Assembly: GCA_017546175.1 (NCBI GenBank)
Contig: JAFYXM010000007.1
Span: 1 to 64,000, forward strand
Direction of reading: 5' to 3'
Length of the DNA: 64,000 bases
From: Elusimicrobiaceae bacterium
GTDB taxonomy: Bacteria > Elusimicrobiota > Elusimicrobia > Elusimicrobiales > Elusimicrobiaceae
Made by a program: the position numbers and the translations under genes. Below the pieces are notes generated by a model. That model was not told the DNA's origin. It ran no database searches and was given only the letters and a program-made list of their open reading frames with translations. Below are positions 44,539 to 53,069 of this stretch, one piece after another (positions within the stretch are counted from its first letter, which is position 1; the number at the start of each line of letters is the position of its first letter).

Positions 44539-46316
44539 TTGACAGTGTCCTCAATTATGTCTGCCAGTTCCTTAGGGTCTAAATAAGGGAACATGTCTTC
44601 AAAATTACGTGATACCAAAGTACCGTCTTCTTTCTTTTCGGAAGATACACGCGGAATAATCAGCTGCCATTTGGGGATTTTGACATCACAAATAACAGGT
44701 CCGTCATAAGAAAGAACTTCTTTGATTTTTTCTTGTACAGAATCTTTTTCGGTAATAGATACAAATTTGATACCATAGGCGGCGGCAATTTTTTCATTTT
44801 CGGGACACCAAACCCCTGTTTCCGGTCCTTCTCCGAATAGTCTGCCTTCCATGAAATTACGTTGGGTTTGGCGGATTAAAAGATAGCCGTCATTGTTCAA
44901 TACAAAAGTTTTAATCGGTAATCGGTTATGTTTGATGGTGGCAAATTCTTGAATATTCATTTGCAGACTTCCGTCACCGGTGATAACTACCGTATTGCAC
45001 CGGTTAGAAGCTACACACGCACCGATACCGGCCACCCACCAACCCATGGAAGAAAGACCTCCGGTTGTTAAAAAGCGTTGCCCTTCTTTTACCTTCCAAC
45101 TTTGGCAAGCCACGTGGAAGCAGGACCCTGTATCTACCACAACCATGGTGTCTTTGTCACATTGTTTGCTGAGTTCATCTACAAAATAGTAGCTGTTAAT
45201 TTCTTCCAATTCTTGATAGTCTTTTGTGACAACGGGATATTTTTCTTTCCACGTTTGGCAGTTTTTAAGCCATTTAGAGCTGTCTTGCATTTTGATTTCT
45301 TGCTTATTTAATTCTTCTAAGAACAAAGAGGCATCATCGCATACTTTTAGATCAATGGCAAAGATAGGTTTGTTGAGTTCTTTTTCATCTATATCTACTA
45401 CAATCTTTTTGGCGCGACAGCCGAATTCCTTGCTGTTATGACCGATAGAAGCCGTAGATAAACGGCTACCGATAGATAAAATCAAATCTGCGGTTTGGGT
45501 GGCAAGGTTGGCACTGCGTTCCCCATAGTTTCCGGGGCGTCCGATATATAAAGGATGATCCGAAGCAATGATATCAATGCCCAAACGTGTAGTAATAAGT
45601 GGCAAATTGTATTTTTCAATAAAAGCTTTGAGTTGATTTTCCGCTTTAGCCAAGCGAATCCCTTGCCCTGCTACCACTAGCGGGCGGCGGGACTTCTCCA
45701 AAAGTTTTACTACTTCTTGTACTTTCTTTTTGCGTTCTGAAATGAGTAAGGATTTTTCTTCGGGATGATAGGAAGAAATCAAATGATCAGGCACTTGCAT
45801 GCGTTGCACATCTAAAGGTACATCAATCCATACCGGTCCGGGGCGGCCGGTGGTGGCTTTGTGATAGGCTTTTTGCATGTAATACTCTATTTTGGCCGGG
45901 TCATCTACGGTCACGAAATATTTAGTGCCTTTTTCAACAAAAGGTTTTACAAAAATGCCTTGGATTCCGTATTGTCTGATGCCACTTTCTTCTTGATATT
46001 TGACACAGTTCAAGGCTGATTGTCCCGAAATAATCATCATAGGGGCAGAATCGCACCAACCACCTACCAAACCGTTGACCACGTTCATACTGCCGGGGCC
46101 GGCAGTTACAACCGCTACACCTAATTTGTTGGTAATGCGTCCGTAGGCATCGGCAGACATACCACATGTTTGTTCGTGATGGGTAAAAATAGGTTTAATT
46201 TCTTTACGTCTGGCCATGGCATCGTTTAAAAACATAGCCTGTCCGCCCGTAACGACGAAAGCATCGGTCACACCTTTTTTAATCAAAAAATCAAAAATAT
46301 AATCGGAAACGTTCAT
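44535..46316 (-). CDS. Acetolactate-synthase-like TPP enzyme in a deoxysugar cluster (YerE-like role proposed)
   Basis: 593 residues. The three domains of TPP-dependent decarboxylases are present: the N-terminal domain with the cofactor-activating Glu in FTHHEQTCGMSADAYGR, a central Rossmann-like domain, and the C-terminal TPP-binding motif GDGSLQMNIQEFATI ending in LNN. It resembles acetolactate synthase, but its operon holds sugar-nucleotide genes instead of branched-chain amino acid genes. In yersiniose synthesis a similar enzyme (YerE) decarboxylates pyruvate and adds the acetyl unit to C4 of a CDP-4-keto-3,6-dideoxyhexose. I infer the same chemistry here, perhaps with 4-hydroxy-2-oxovalerate as donor. 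Confidence 0.8.
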   Translation of the reverse strand: MNVSDYIFDFLIKKGVTDAFVVTGGQAMFLNDAMARRKEIKPIFTHHEQTCGMSADAYGRITNKLGVAVVTAGPGSMNVVNGLVGGWCDSAPMMIISGQSALNCVKYQEESGIRQYGIQGIFVKPFVEKGTKYFVTVDDPAKIEYYMQKAYHKATTGRPGPVWIDVPLDVQRMQVPDHLISSYHPEEKSLLISERKKKVQEVVKLLEKSRRPLVVAGQGIRLAKAENQLKAFIEKYNLPLITTRLGIDIIASDHPLYIGRPGNYGERSANLATQTADLILSIGSRLSTASIGHNSKEFGCRAKKIVVDIDEKELNKPIFAIDLKVCDDASLFLEELNKQEIKMQDSSKWLKNCQTWKEKYPVVTKDYQELEEINSYYFVDELSKQCDKDTMVVVDTGSCFHVACQSWKVKEGQRFLTTGGLSSMGWWVAGIGACVASNRCNTVVITGDGSLQMNIQEFATIKHNRLPIKTFVLNNDGYLLIRQTQRNFMEGRLFGEGPETGVWCPENEKIAAAYGIKFVSITEKDSVQEKIKEVLSYDGPVICDVKIPKWQLIIPRVSSEKKEDGTLVSRNFEDMFPYLDPKELADIIEDTVK

Positions 46317-46325
46317 TTTTCTCTC

Positions 46326-47375
46326 CTATAACAAAGATTCCACCATATAATTTTCGGCTTCTTCTTTTTTCTTTTGTTTTAAATTGATAGCCACGTCAAT
46401 AATCATGTCTTCTTGTCCGCCGACAACTTTTCTTTTTCCCAGTTCCATAAAAATATCTCTGGGGTCAATATCATAGATTTTAGCCGCTTCAAACACCTTT
46501 TCTTTAAAAGCACTGAAAACCCCTGCAATACCCGATATAATAGATACTTCTTTAATACCTTGAGTATATTTCAATTTTTTCTCAATAATGTTTTCAGCCA
46601 CGTCCATGATTTGGTACAAATTGATGTTTTTGGCCATGCCCATTCTCTGCAGAATAGCTACGATGGCTTCTATTTGGCAGTTGCCTGCTCCGGCTCCAAA
46701 TCCCATTAAAGTGCCGTCTATGATTTCTGCTCCGGCATTTAATGCTACTAATGTATTTCCGACGGCCATGCCCAAATTGTTATGTCCGTGGTAGCCTATT
46801 TTCAGTTTGGTGTTTTGCTTTACCAAGCGGACCAAATCTTGTACTTTGTCTGGAAGTAAAGCACCGGCAGAATCCATAAAAACAATTCCGTCTGCTCCGT
46901 AGGATTCTATCTTTTTAGCTTCTTCTAACAAACGGTTGTTTTCTGCCATGTGGGTGGACATAAGTACGCCATAGACGTCTTTGTCTTTGTTTTTCAGAAA
47001 TTCTATATGTTCTTTTAAAACATCGGCTTCCGTGCAGTGCGCGCCTACTTTGAAAATATCTGCCCCCCATTCTATAGCAGGAATCAGTTGGTCCTGTATT
47101 GTGCCGAAGCCGGGGATCATGTAAATGCCTAACGGCGTATGCACGAGGGCTTTTTTGGCGGTGGTCAGCATTTCTTCATCGGTGTGTTTGGAAAGACCGA
47201 TTTGAATAGAGCTTGCCCCTAATCCGTTGCCATGTCCTACAAAGACGGCATCAACGCCGGAATTATCAATTCCCTTACAATACGCTTCAATAGTAGATAA
47301 ATCTAACTGATGTTTAACGGCATGAGAGCCGTCTCTTAACGTGGCATCAAATATAGTAATCTTTTTATTTTCCAT
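46326..47375 (-). CDS. 4-hydroxy-2-oxovalerate aldolase (DmpG/MhpE-like)
   Basis: 349 residues from the ATG at 47375, overlapping the dehydrogenase by 11 bases; a start 6 codons earlier is possible. The DRE-TIM barrel signature is TIFDATLRDGSHAVKHQ; the metal-site motif is YHGHNNLGMAVGN, and IDGTLMGFGAGAGNCQIEA follows. In aromatic degradation this enzyme splits 4-hydroxy-2-oxovalerate to pyruvate and acetaldehyde, channelled to the dehydrogenase partner encoded next door. No aromatic catabolic genes are present. In this sugar operon the reverse aldol reaction is more likely, making the keto acid for the TPP enzyme. Confidence 0.88.
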   Translation of the reverse strand: MENKKITIFDATLRDGSHAVKHQLDLSTIEAYCKGIDNSGVDAVFVGHGNGLGASSIQIGLSKHTDEEMLTTAKKALVHTPLGIYMIPGFGTIQDQLIPAIEWGADIFKVGAHCTEADVLKEHIEFLKNKDKDVYGVLMSTHMAENNRLLEEAKKIESYGADGIVFMDSAGALLPDKVQDLVRLVKQNTKLKIGYHGHNNLGMAVGNTLVALNAGAEIIDGTLMGFGAGAGNCQIEAIVAILQRMGMAKNINLYQIMDVAENIIEKKLKYTQGIKEVSIISGIAGVFSAFKEKVFEAAKIYDIDPRDIFMELGKRKVVGGQEDMIIDVAINLKQKKKEEAENYMVESLL

Positions 47376-48240
47376 ATTTCTTTTCCATGGCATACATTTC
47401 TGCTAATTTTACCGCCGAAGAAGTGATAATGTCTAAATTTCCGCTATATTGGGGCAAATAGTCTCCGGCACCTTTCACCTGCACCATGACAATCAAAATA
47501 TTGTTTTGCAATACAGGGCCTTTAATTACGCGGTAGCCTTTGATATAATGGCGCATTTTTTCTTCGGTTTCTTTGACGGTTTGTTCAATAGCGGTCATAT
47601 CCGGATTTTTGATAGAAAAATAAATGGTATTGTGCATCATGATCGGTGGTTCTGCCGGATTTAAAATAATAATGGCTTTGGTGTTTGCCACATTGGAAAA
47701 GTTCTTTAGTGCCAATTTGGTGGTTTGGGTAAATTCGTCAATATTGGCACGCGTACCGGGACCGGCGGAATTGGAAGAAATAGAAGCGGCAATTTCTATA
47801 TAGTCAATTTCTTTTTCAATATTGCAAACCGCGTTTACAATAGGCAAGGTAGCTTGTCCTCCACAGGTGATCATGTTCACATCCGGTTCTTTTAAACATT
47901 CTTTTCCGTTGATGACGGGTACGCACATTTTGCCAATTAGAGAAGGCGTTAAATCTATGGAATAAATGCCGTGTTTTTTTAAAATCTCAAAGTGTTTGGC
48001 ATGAGCAGAGGCCGTAGTGGCATCAAACACAATGTCACAAAGGGAAGGATTTTCGTCTAGCGCTTGTATGGACTTGTCCGTTACAGTTATCCCCATTTTT
48101 TGAGCAAATTGCATCCCCTTGGAGTCTAAATTTCTGCCCATAAACAGACTGCATTGCAAATAGGGGCTTTGCGTGACCTTGACCAATAAGTCACACCCGA
48201 TGTTACCACTGCCGATGATGCCTACTTTCACTTTTTCCAT
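47365..48240 (-). CDS. Acylating acetaldehyde dehydrogenase (DmpF/MhpF-like)
   Basis: 291 residues. NAD-binding GIIGSGNIGCDLL is at the N-terminus; the catalytic Cys126 lies in VNMITCGGQATLPIVNAV. Further signatures are SISSNSAGPGTRANIDEFT and VQVKGAGDYLPQYSGNLDI. It interconverts acetaldehyde and acetyl-CoA and forms a complex with the aldolase encoded downstream. In the proposed pathway it would reduce acetyl-CoA to acetaldehyde for aldol addition to pyruvate. It starts 3 bases after the SDR gene. Confidence 0.92.
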   Translation of the reverse strand: MEKVKVGIIGSGNIGCDLLVKVTQSPYLQCSLFMGRNLDSKGMQFAQKMGITVTDKSIQALDENPSLCDIVFDATTASAHAKHFEILKKHGIYSIDLTPSLIGKMCVPVINGKECLKEPDVNMITCGGQATLPIVNAVCNIEKEIDYIEIAASISSNSAGPGTRANIDEFTQTTKLALKNFSNVANTKAIIILNPAEPPIMMHNTIYFSIKNPDMTAIEQTVKETEEKMRHYIKGYRVIKGPVLQNNILIVMVQVKGAGDYLPQYSGNLDIITSSAVKLAEMYAMEKKYGK

Positions 48241-48243
48241 AAA

Positions 48244-49095
48244 CTAAATCCGAGAATCTCTTAAATAAAAATTGTAAAACTTTTCCAATCCTTCTTGCAA
48301 AGGTGTAAATTGAAAATCACCGATTTGTTTCAACAAGGCTTTATTGCTACCGGTATATTCGTAATGCAATGTTTGGTCTTTTAATAAGACTTTTCCTTGA
48401 CTCTTGGTAATTTTTTGAAGCATAAGAGCCATTTCATGCAAGGAAATACTTTGGCTTGGCGTCAGATTAAGAATATTTTGAGAAGGTTTATGCTCAATAA
48501 AATGGGCTATTATTTTGACTAAGTCTTCAATCCATAAATAGTCAAAAACAGCATTTTTCTCAATGATAACATCTTCATGACGGAGCATTTTTTCCATAAC
48601 ATGAGTGGGGAAACGAGTCGGTTTTTCATAGTATCCGTAACAGGAAAAAATATTCAAACATAACAGTTGCGGATCTTTTTTGGCATATTGGCTGGCCAAC
48701 ATTTTGGCTTTTCCGTAAGGTTCGGTGGGAATATGAAGCCCGATTTCTTCTTCACTTACTTTATGCAAATGGCGGAAGCGGTTATACATTGCTCCCGAGC
48801 CGAAAAACAGCAGGGGGACTTCTTTTCTTTTGGCCTGTAACAGATTGTCCAACATGCACAAATTTTCAGAAACAATGCTTTCTTGGTCCGTTTGTCCTCT
48901 CATACCACCGATAGAAGCACAATGAATAATATAATCTATTTGATGATTTTTAAAAAAATCACTCACAGAACCTTGCACCTTTAAGTTTAGCTCAAAGGAG
49001 CGCGGGGTATGTAAAATGTAGCGGTTTTCTAGGGCATTTTTGAGATTTTTGCCAATAAATCCGCCTGATCCCGTGAGGAGTATTTGTTTAATCAT
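48244..49095 (-). CDS. NAD-dependent epimerase/reductase (extended SDR)
   Basis: 283 residues. The nucleotide-binding motif LLTGSGGFIGKNL and the catalytic TEPYGKAK (Tyr-x3-Lys) place it with sugar-nucleotide epimerases, dehydratases and reductases. NIFSCYGYYEKPTRFPTHV and DYLWIEDLVKII are typical of this branch. By position it could be the reductase that reduces the new keto branch on C4 (the YerF-like step) or a CDP-sugar 4-reductase. Overlaps rfbH by 4 bases. Confidence 0.82.
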   Translation of the reverse strand: MIKQILLTGSGGFIGKNLKNALENRYILHTPRSFELNLKVQGSVSDFFKNHQIDYIIHCASIGGMRGQTDQESIVSENLCMLDNLLQAKRKEVPLLFFGSGAMYNRFRHLHKVSEEEIGLHIPTEPYGKAKMLASQYAKKDPQLLCLNIFSCYGYYEKPTRFPTHVMEKMLRHEDVIIEKNAVFDYLWIEDLVKIIAHFIEHKPSQNILNLTPSQSISLHEMALMLQKITKSQGKVLLKDQTLHYEYTGSNKALLKQIGDFQFTPLQEGLEKFYNFYLRDSRI

Positions 49096-50450
49096 TGCTT
49101 GGTATGTTCTTTCACAAAAGAGTGAATGACCTCTGAAGTTTTAGATAATTCCTTCTCCGTAAGCGCTGGGAACGTGCCCACCCAGAAAGTATTGTTCATA
49201 ATAAAGTCTGTATTGGGCAGCAGGGCATATTCTTTTTCGGTCAAGTCACAAGATTTTAGGATTTCCGAATCGCCGATGCGTAAAGAAACTTCATTATCTA
49301 CCATCATGGGTTGGCGCAGTAAATTGCCGGCGAATAATTGGCGGGTGCCAATGCCGTGCTCTTCCAAATATTCCACCAATTGTTGTTTGGTAAAAGGGGC
49401 ATCGGGTTTGACGGAAATTAAATACCCAAACCAAGAAGCTTTTACATCTTCGGCTACTTTGGGCAAGATTAAATAGTCCGTCAAATCTGCCAGTCCTTTG
49501 GTTAAGAAAGCGGCATTTTCTGTGCGTTTTTGGATATAAGCAGGCAGTTTTTTCACTTGGCTGACGCCTAAGGCGGCCTGCCAATCTGTAATTTTTAAGT
49601 TAAAGCCGATATGAGAGTAGGTGTATTTGTGGTCGTAACCAAAAGGCAAATTGCCTAACTGCATATTAAAGCGATTTTTGCAGGTATTATCCACACCGGG
49701 TTTGCACCAGCAATCACGTCCCCAATCGCGGAAAGATAAAATAATGCGGTAAAGCTGAGGGTCATTGGTTACCACGGCACCGCCTTCTCCCATGGTTAAA
49801 TGGTGGGCCGGATAAAAACTGTAAGTACCGATGTGGCCGATGGTGCCGGCTTTTTTGCCTTTCCATTCAGCGCCCAAAGCGTCACAAGAGTCTTCAATGA
49901 GCCATAAATTGTATTTTTCGCACAGGGAAAGAATTTTTTCCATATCAAACATATTTCCCAATGTGTGGGCTACAAAGATGGCTTTGGTCTTAGGGGAAAT
50001 GGCTTTTTCAATTTGATTGGCATCAATATTGTAAGAGCCGATTTCGCAATCTACAAATACAGGCACCAATCCTTGCTGTAAAATGGGGTTCACCGTGGTA
50101 GGAAATCCCGCCGCCACAGAAATTACTTCGTCTCCTTTTTTGAGGCGTTTTTCGCCTAATTTGTGAGAAGTTAACGCAGACAAAGCCAGCAAATTAGCCG
50201 AAGATCCGGAATTGGTGGAAAGAGCATATTTGACACCCAAAAACTCGGCAAATTCTTTTTCAAATTGGTCGTTAAAGCGGCCCGCTGTCAGCCACATATC
50301 TAAGCTGGCATCAATCATATGGAGTAAATCGTTTTCGTCCAACAATTTACCGGAGGGCGGAATATATTTAAATTTCTTTTTACCGCCGTGTACTTGGCGG
50401 AAATATTGGCTGGCGGCTTCTTTGACGGCTTGTCTTAATTCTTTTTCCAT
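49092..50450 (-). CDS. rfbH: RfbH: CDP-4-keto-6-deoxyglucose 3-dehydratase (E1)
   Basis: 452 residues from the ATG at 50450 (AGAGAGAA upstream); the longer frame to 50531 runs inside rfbG. It is an aminotransferase-fold PMP enzyme in which the usual PLP-binding Lys is replaced by His: SFYPAHHLTMGEGG. The [2Fe-2S] ligands that define E1 are present in DCWCKPGVDNTCKNRF. It removes the C3 hydroxyl of CDP-4-keto-6-deoxyglucose to give a 3,4-glucoseen intermediate that needs an E3 reductase to become the 3,6-dideoxy sugar. No E3 gene is in this window. Confidence 0.95.
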   Translation of the reverse strand: MEKELRQAVKEAASQYFRQVHGGKKKFKYIPPSGKLLDENDLLHMIDASLDMWLTAGRFNDQFEKEFAEFLGVKYALSTNSGSSANLLALSALTSHKLGEKRLKKGDEVISVAAGFPTTVNPILQQGLVPVFVDCEIGSYNIDANQIEKAISPKTKAIFVAHTLGNMFDMEKILSLCEKYNLWLIEDSCDALGAEWKGKKAGTIGHIGTYSFYPAHHLTMGEGGAVVTNDPQLYRIILSFRDWGRDCWCKPGVDNTCKNRFNMQLGNLPFGYDHKYTYSHIGFNLKITDWQAALGVSQVKKLPAYIQKRTENAAFLTKGLADLTDYLILPKVAEDVKASWFGYLISVKPDAPFTKQQLVEYLEEHGIGTRQLFAGNLLRQPMMVDNEVSLRIGDSEILKSCDLTEKEYALLPNTDFIMNNTFWVGTFPALTEKELSKTSEVIHSFVKEHTKQ

Positions 50451-51499
50451 AAGATTCTCTCTTCGTATTCGTGGATTTGCTGCAGGGTGAAAGCCAGCAT
50501 CGGCTCCCCTTGATAAAAACGTTTGTACCAAGCGATAGTTTTAGCTACAGCTTCTTGGGCTGTGTAAGTAGGCACCCAACCTAATACTTGTTCTGCTTTG
50601 GTAATATCTAACATCAGTAAATTTGCTTCGTGCAAATCATCTTTTTTATGCACTTTTACCGAGCCGCGGCCATATTCTTTAACGGCCAGTTGAGCTACTT
50701 CAGCTACGGTAAGCACGCTTTCTGCGTTGGGACCTAAGTTAAACCCTTCGGCATATTTGCTTCCTTGCGTGTAGAGAAGGTGGCCTAAAAGTAAATAACC
50801 CGAAAGAGGCTCCAACACGTGCTGCCACGGGCGAGTGGCTACAGGGTTTCGGATTTCAATTTCTTCTCCGGCTTCAATAGCGCGTACACAATCGGGTATT
50901 AAGCGGTCCAAAGCCCAGTCTCCGCCTCCGATCACGTTTCCCGCGCGGGCAGTCGCCATGGCATAACCGTCTTTCAGGAAACTGCGACGGTAGGAAGAAG
51001 ACAAAATTTCTACACAACCCTTGGAAGAGGAGTACATATCATACCCACCCATAGGCTCGTCTTCTTTATAGCCGCGGTTTATTTCTTTGTTCTCGTAGCA
51101 TTTATCGGTAGTTACATTGACAAAGGCTTTTACGGAGGCTGTTTTTCTGGCGGCTTCCAATACGTTTAAACTGCCGATCACATTGGTTTGGTAAGTAAGC
51201 ACCGGCTCAGCATAGGATAAGCGCACCAAAGGTTGGGCTGCTAAGTGAAAAACAATTTCCGGTTGGAAATCTTGAAAAGTTTTGTTTAATTTTTCTGTGT
51301 CTAAAATATCACCAAATACATTGACGATACCGTCAGCAACTTGGGCAGCATCAAACAAAGAAGGTGTGGTGTTGGGCTCCAATGCATAACCACACACCTG
51401 CGCGCCTAATTCTTTGAGCCACAAAGTAAGCCAACTGCCCTTAAAGCCTGTATGCCCCGTGACCAATACTTTTTTACCTTTATAGGTGTTTTTCCACAT
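50435..51499 (-). CDS. rfbG: CDP-glucose 4,6-dehydratase
   Basis: 354 residues from the ATG at 51499, which is 2 bases after the rfbF stop and has GGGAG upstream. The NAD-binding motif is VLVTGHTGFKGSWLTLWL; HLAAQPLVRLSY, VNVTTDKCYEN and the catalytic YDMYSSSKGC (Tyr-x3-Lys) follow. ARAGNVIGGGDWALDRLIPD is a signature of this dehydratase. It makes CDP-4-keto-6-deoxy-D-glucose from CDP-glucose. Overlaps rfbH by 16 bases. Confidence 0.94.
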   Translation of the reverse strand: MWKNTYKGKKVLVTGHTGFKGSWLTLWLKELGAQVCGYALEPNTTPSLFDAAQVADGIVNVFGDILDTEKLNKTFQDFQPEIVFHLAAQPLVRLSYAEPVLTYQTNVIGSLNVLEAARKTASVKAFVNVTTDKCYENKEINRGYKEDEPMGGYDMYSSSKGCVEILSSSYRRSFLKDGYAMATARAGNVIGGGDWALDRLIPDCVRAIEAGEEIEIRNPVATRPWQHVLEPLSGYLLLGHLLYTQGSKYAEGFNLGPNAESVLTVAEVAQLAVKEYGRGSVKVHKKDDLHEANLLMLDITKAEQVLGWVPTYTAQEAVAKTIAWYKRFYQGEPMLAFTLQQIHEYEERILWKKN

Positions 51500-51501
51500 G
51501 C

Positions 51502-52281
51502 TTATTTCTCCCACTTTTTCCAAGGGGCTTTTTCTTGTTCCCAAAGTTCGGTTAAGTGTATTTTATCTTTTAGCGTATCCATGGGTTGCCAAAAGCCTTC
51601 ATGTTTGTAGGCGTGAAGTTGGCCGTCAGCGGCTAGTTTTTCCAAAGGGTCTCTTTCAAAGATAACACCGCTTCCTTCGGCAATATAATTCATTACCTCG
51701 GGTTGGCAGACAAAAAATCCGCCGTTAATCCAAGCACCGTCTCCCTTGGGTTTTTCAATAAAAGAAGTAATGGTATTTTGACCGTCAATGACCAAAGCAC
51801 CAAAACGTCCGGTAGGTTTAACAGCCGTCATGGTAATGAGTTTGCCAGATTTTTGGTGAGCATCAATTAAATCTTTAATATTCACATCGCTGACACCGTC
51901 CCCGTAAGTTAAAAGGAAAGGCTCATTTCCGATGTATTTGGACGCTTTTTTGATACGTCCTCCCGTCATGGTGTTTTGGCCTGTATAAAGCATGGTTACT
52001 TTCCAAGGTTCTTGGCGGGTTTTATGTACGGTGACGGAATTATCGGTCATGTCAACCGTGATATCGGAGTAACGATGATAATAATTGACAAAAAACTCTT
52101 TAATGATATGAGATTTATATCCGGTAAGAATAATAAAATCATTAAACCCGTAATGAGAATAAATCTTCATGATATGCCATAAAATGGGATACCCGCCGAT
52201 TTCTACCATCGGTTTGGGTTTCAAATTGGTTTCTTCGCTTAAACGAGAACCGAGTCCGCCTGCCAAAATCAGTACTTTCAT
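51502..52281 (-). CDS. rfbF: Glucose-1-phosphate cytidylyltransferase
   Basis: 259 residues. The nucleotidyltransferase motif LILAGGLGSRLSEETNLKPKPM begins at residue 4; LLTYGDGVSDVNI carries the metal-binding Asp; FIEKPKGDGAWINGGFFV follows. It makes CDP-glucose, the first committed step of CDP-deoxysugars. First gene of the nine-gene sugar operon, with an AGGAG ribosome site and a TATAAT (minus strand, 52324-52329) about 43 bases upstream. Confidence 0.94.
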   Translation of the reverse strand: MKVLILAGGLGSRLSEETNLKPKPMVEIGGYPILWHIMKIYSHYGFNDFIILTGYKSHIIKEFFVNYYHRYSDITVDMTDNSVTVHKTRQEPWKVTMLYTGQNTMTGGRIKKASKYIGNEPFLLTYGDGVSDVNIKDLIDAHQKSGKLITMTAVKPTGRFGALVIDGQNTITSFIEKPKGDGAWINGGFFVCQPEVMNYIAEGSGVIFERDPLEKLAADGQLHAYKHEGFWQPMDTLKDKIHLTELWEQEKAPWKKWEK

Positions 52282-52323
52282 TTTTATGCACTCCTAAAAA
52301 CTTAAAGCTTTTCCCATAGATTT

Positions 52324-52329
52324 ATTATA
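52324..52329 (-). promoter_or_regulatory. -10 of the sugar operon promoter
   Basis: Consensus TATAAT on the minus strand, 43 bases upstream of rfbF and overlapping the stop of the preceding gene. The -35 is weak, so read-through from the island is also possible. Confidence 0.45.
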
Positions 52330-53053
52330 GTATATTTTTGTTAAAAAACATTCCTATTTCATGATCGTAGCGGAGTCTAAAGCTTTTTGTTTTTTTTCTA
52401 TTGGTGAGGGAGAGAAACAGAGGGGTTTTTTCTTCCGCTGCTGTTTGAGGTGGCAAAACCTCTAAGTATCCTACAGTTCCTAACAGACCTTTTATTTTTT
52501 CCAAAGGAGTTCTTTCTCTGGCTTCCTCTTCAATAAAACCCAAAACAGTATTTCCTTCTTTTTTCATTTTTTTCCAATCAGCAAGCGTTTGGATCCTGCG
52601 TTGAGACAGCAAACTGATAAATGCCATTACGGGTTTAGAGAATTTGGGGAGAGCGTCTGCTTCCTCTTTCCAAAAAACAGGATATTTTTCTAAAGAACAG
52701 AGGTAATGGGCTAGATTCTCTTTTTCTGTTTTTTTCAAAAGGAATTGTCTTAATCTGTGCTTTGGAATTTTACTTTCTAAAGAAAGCAAACTCAAAAAGT
52801 CTTTTTCCGCTTGTTTTTCTCCACCCCACACAAGCACAGTTTGCCCTTGTTTGCATACTTGCCATAACATGTAACTGCGCCAAGCCTGCAAGATCCCCGC
52901 TTTGGAGGAGAGAAAGGAGAGACTCTCCTCCAACCGTAAATCAAAAATAGCTTCTTTGCCCGTTTGTCCAAACTCCTCTCGCTCGTTTTTTATAAATTCT
53001 AGGAGTTGGCATTTTGCTCTAAACAAGGATGCTTGTTCTTTCATTGTTATCAT
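52325..53053 (-). CDS. Degenerate DnaB-helicase-like protein lacking a P-loop
   Basis: 242 residues, start ATG at 53053 or 53044. The order of segments follows the DnaB C-terminal domain: a TVLVWGGEKQAEKDFLSLLS strand-helix in the place of the FSLEM motif, then IPKHRLRQFLLKKTEKENLAHYL, and a C-terminal end LFLSLTNRKKTKSFRLRYD recalling the KNRNG...L-x-F end of replicative helicases. There is no recognisable Walker A or B. It pairs with the tandem AAA+ gene upstream (16-base gap). The family call is by eye and could be wrong; a structural search would settle it. Confidence 0.4.
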   Translation of the reverse strand: MITMKEQASLFRAKCQLLEFIKNEREEFGQTGKEAIFDLRLEESLSFLSSKAGILQAWRSYMLWQVCKQGQTVLVWGGEKQAEKDFLSLLSLESKIPKHRLRQFLLKKTEKENLAHYLCSLEKYPVFWKEEADALPKFSKPVMAFISLLSQRRIQTLADWKKMKKEGNTVLGFIEEEARERTPLEKIKGLLGTVGYLEVLPPQTAAEEKTPLFLSLTNRKKTKSFRLRYDHEIGMFFNKNIL

Positions 53054-53069
53054 ACTTCTTTCTCCTTTT

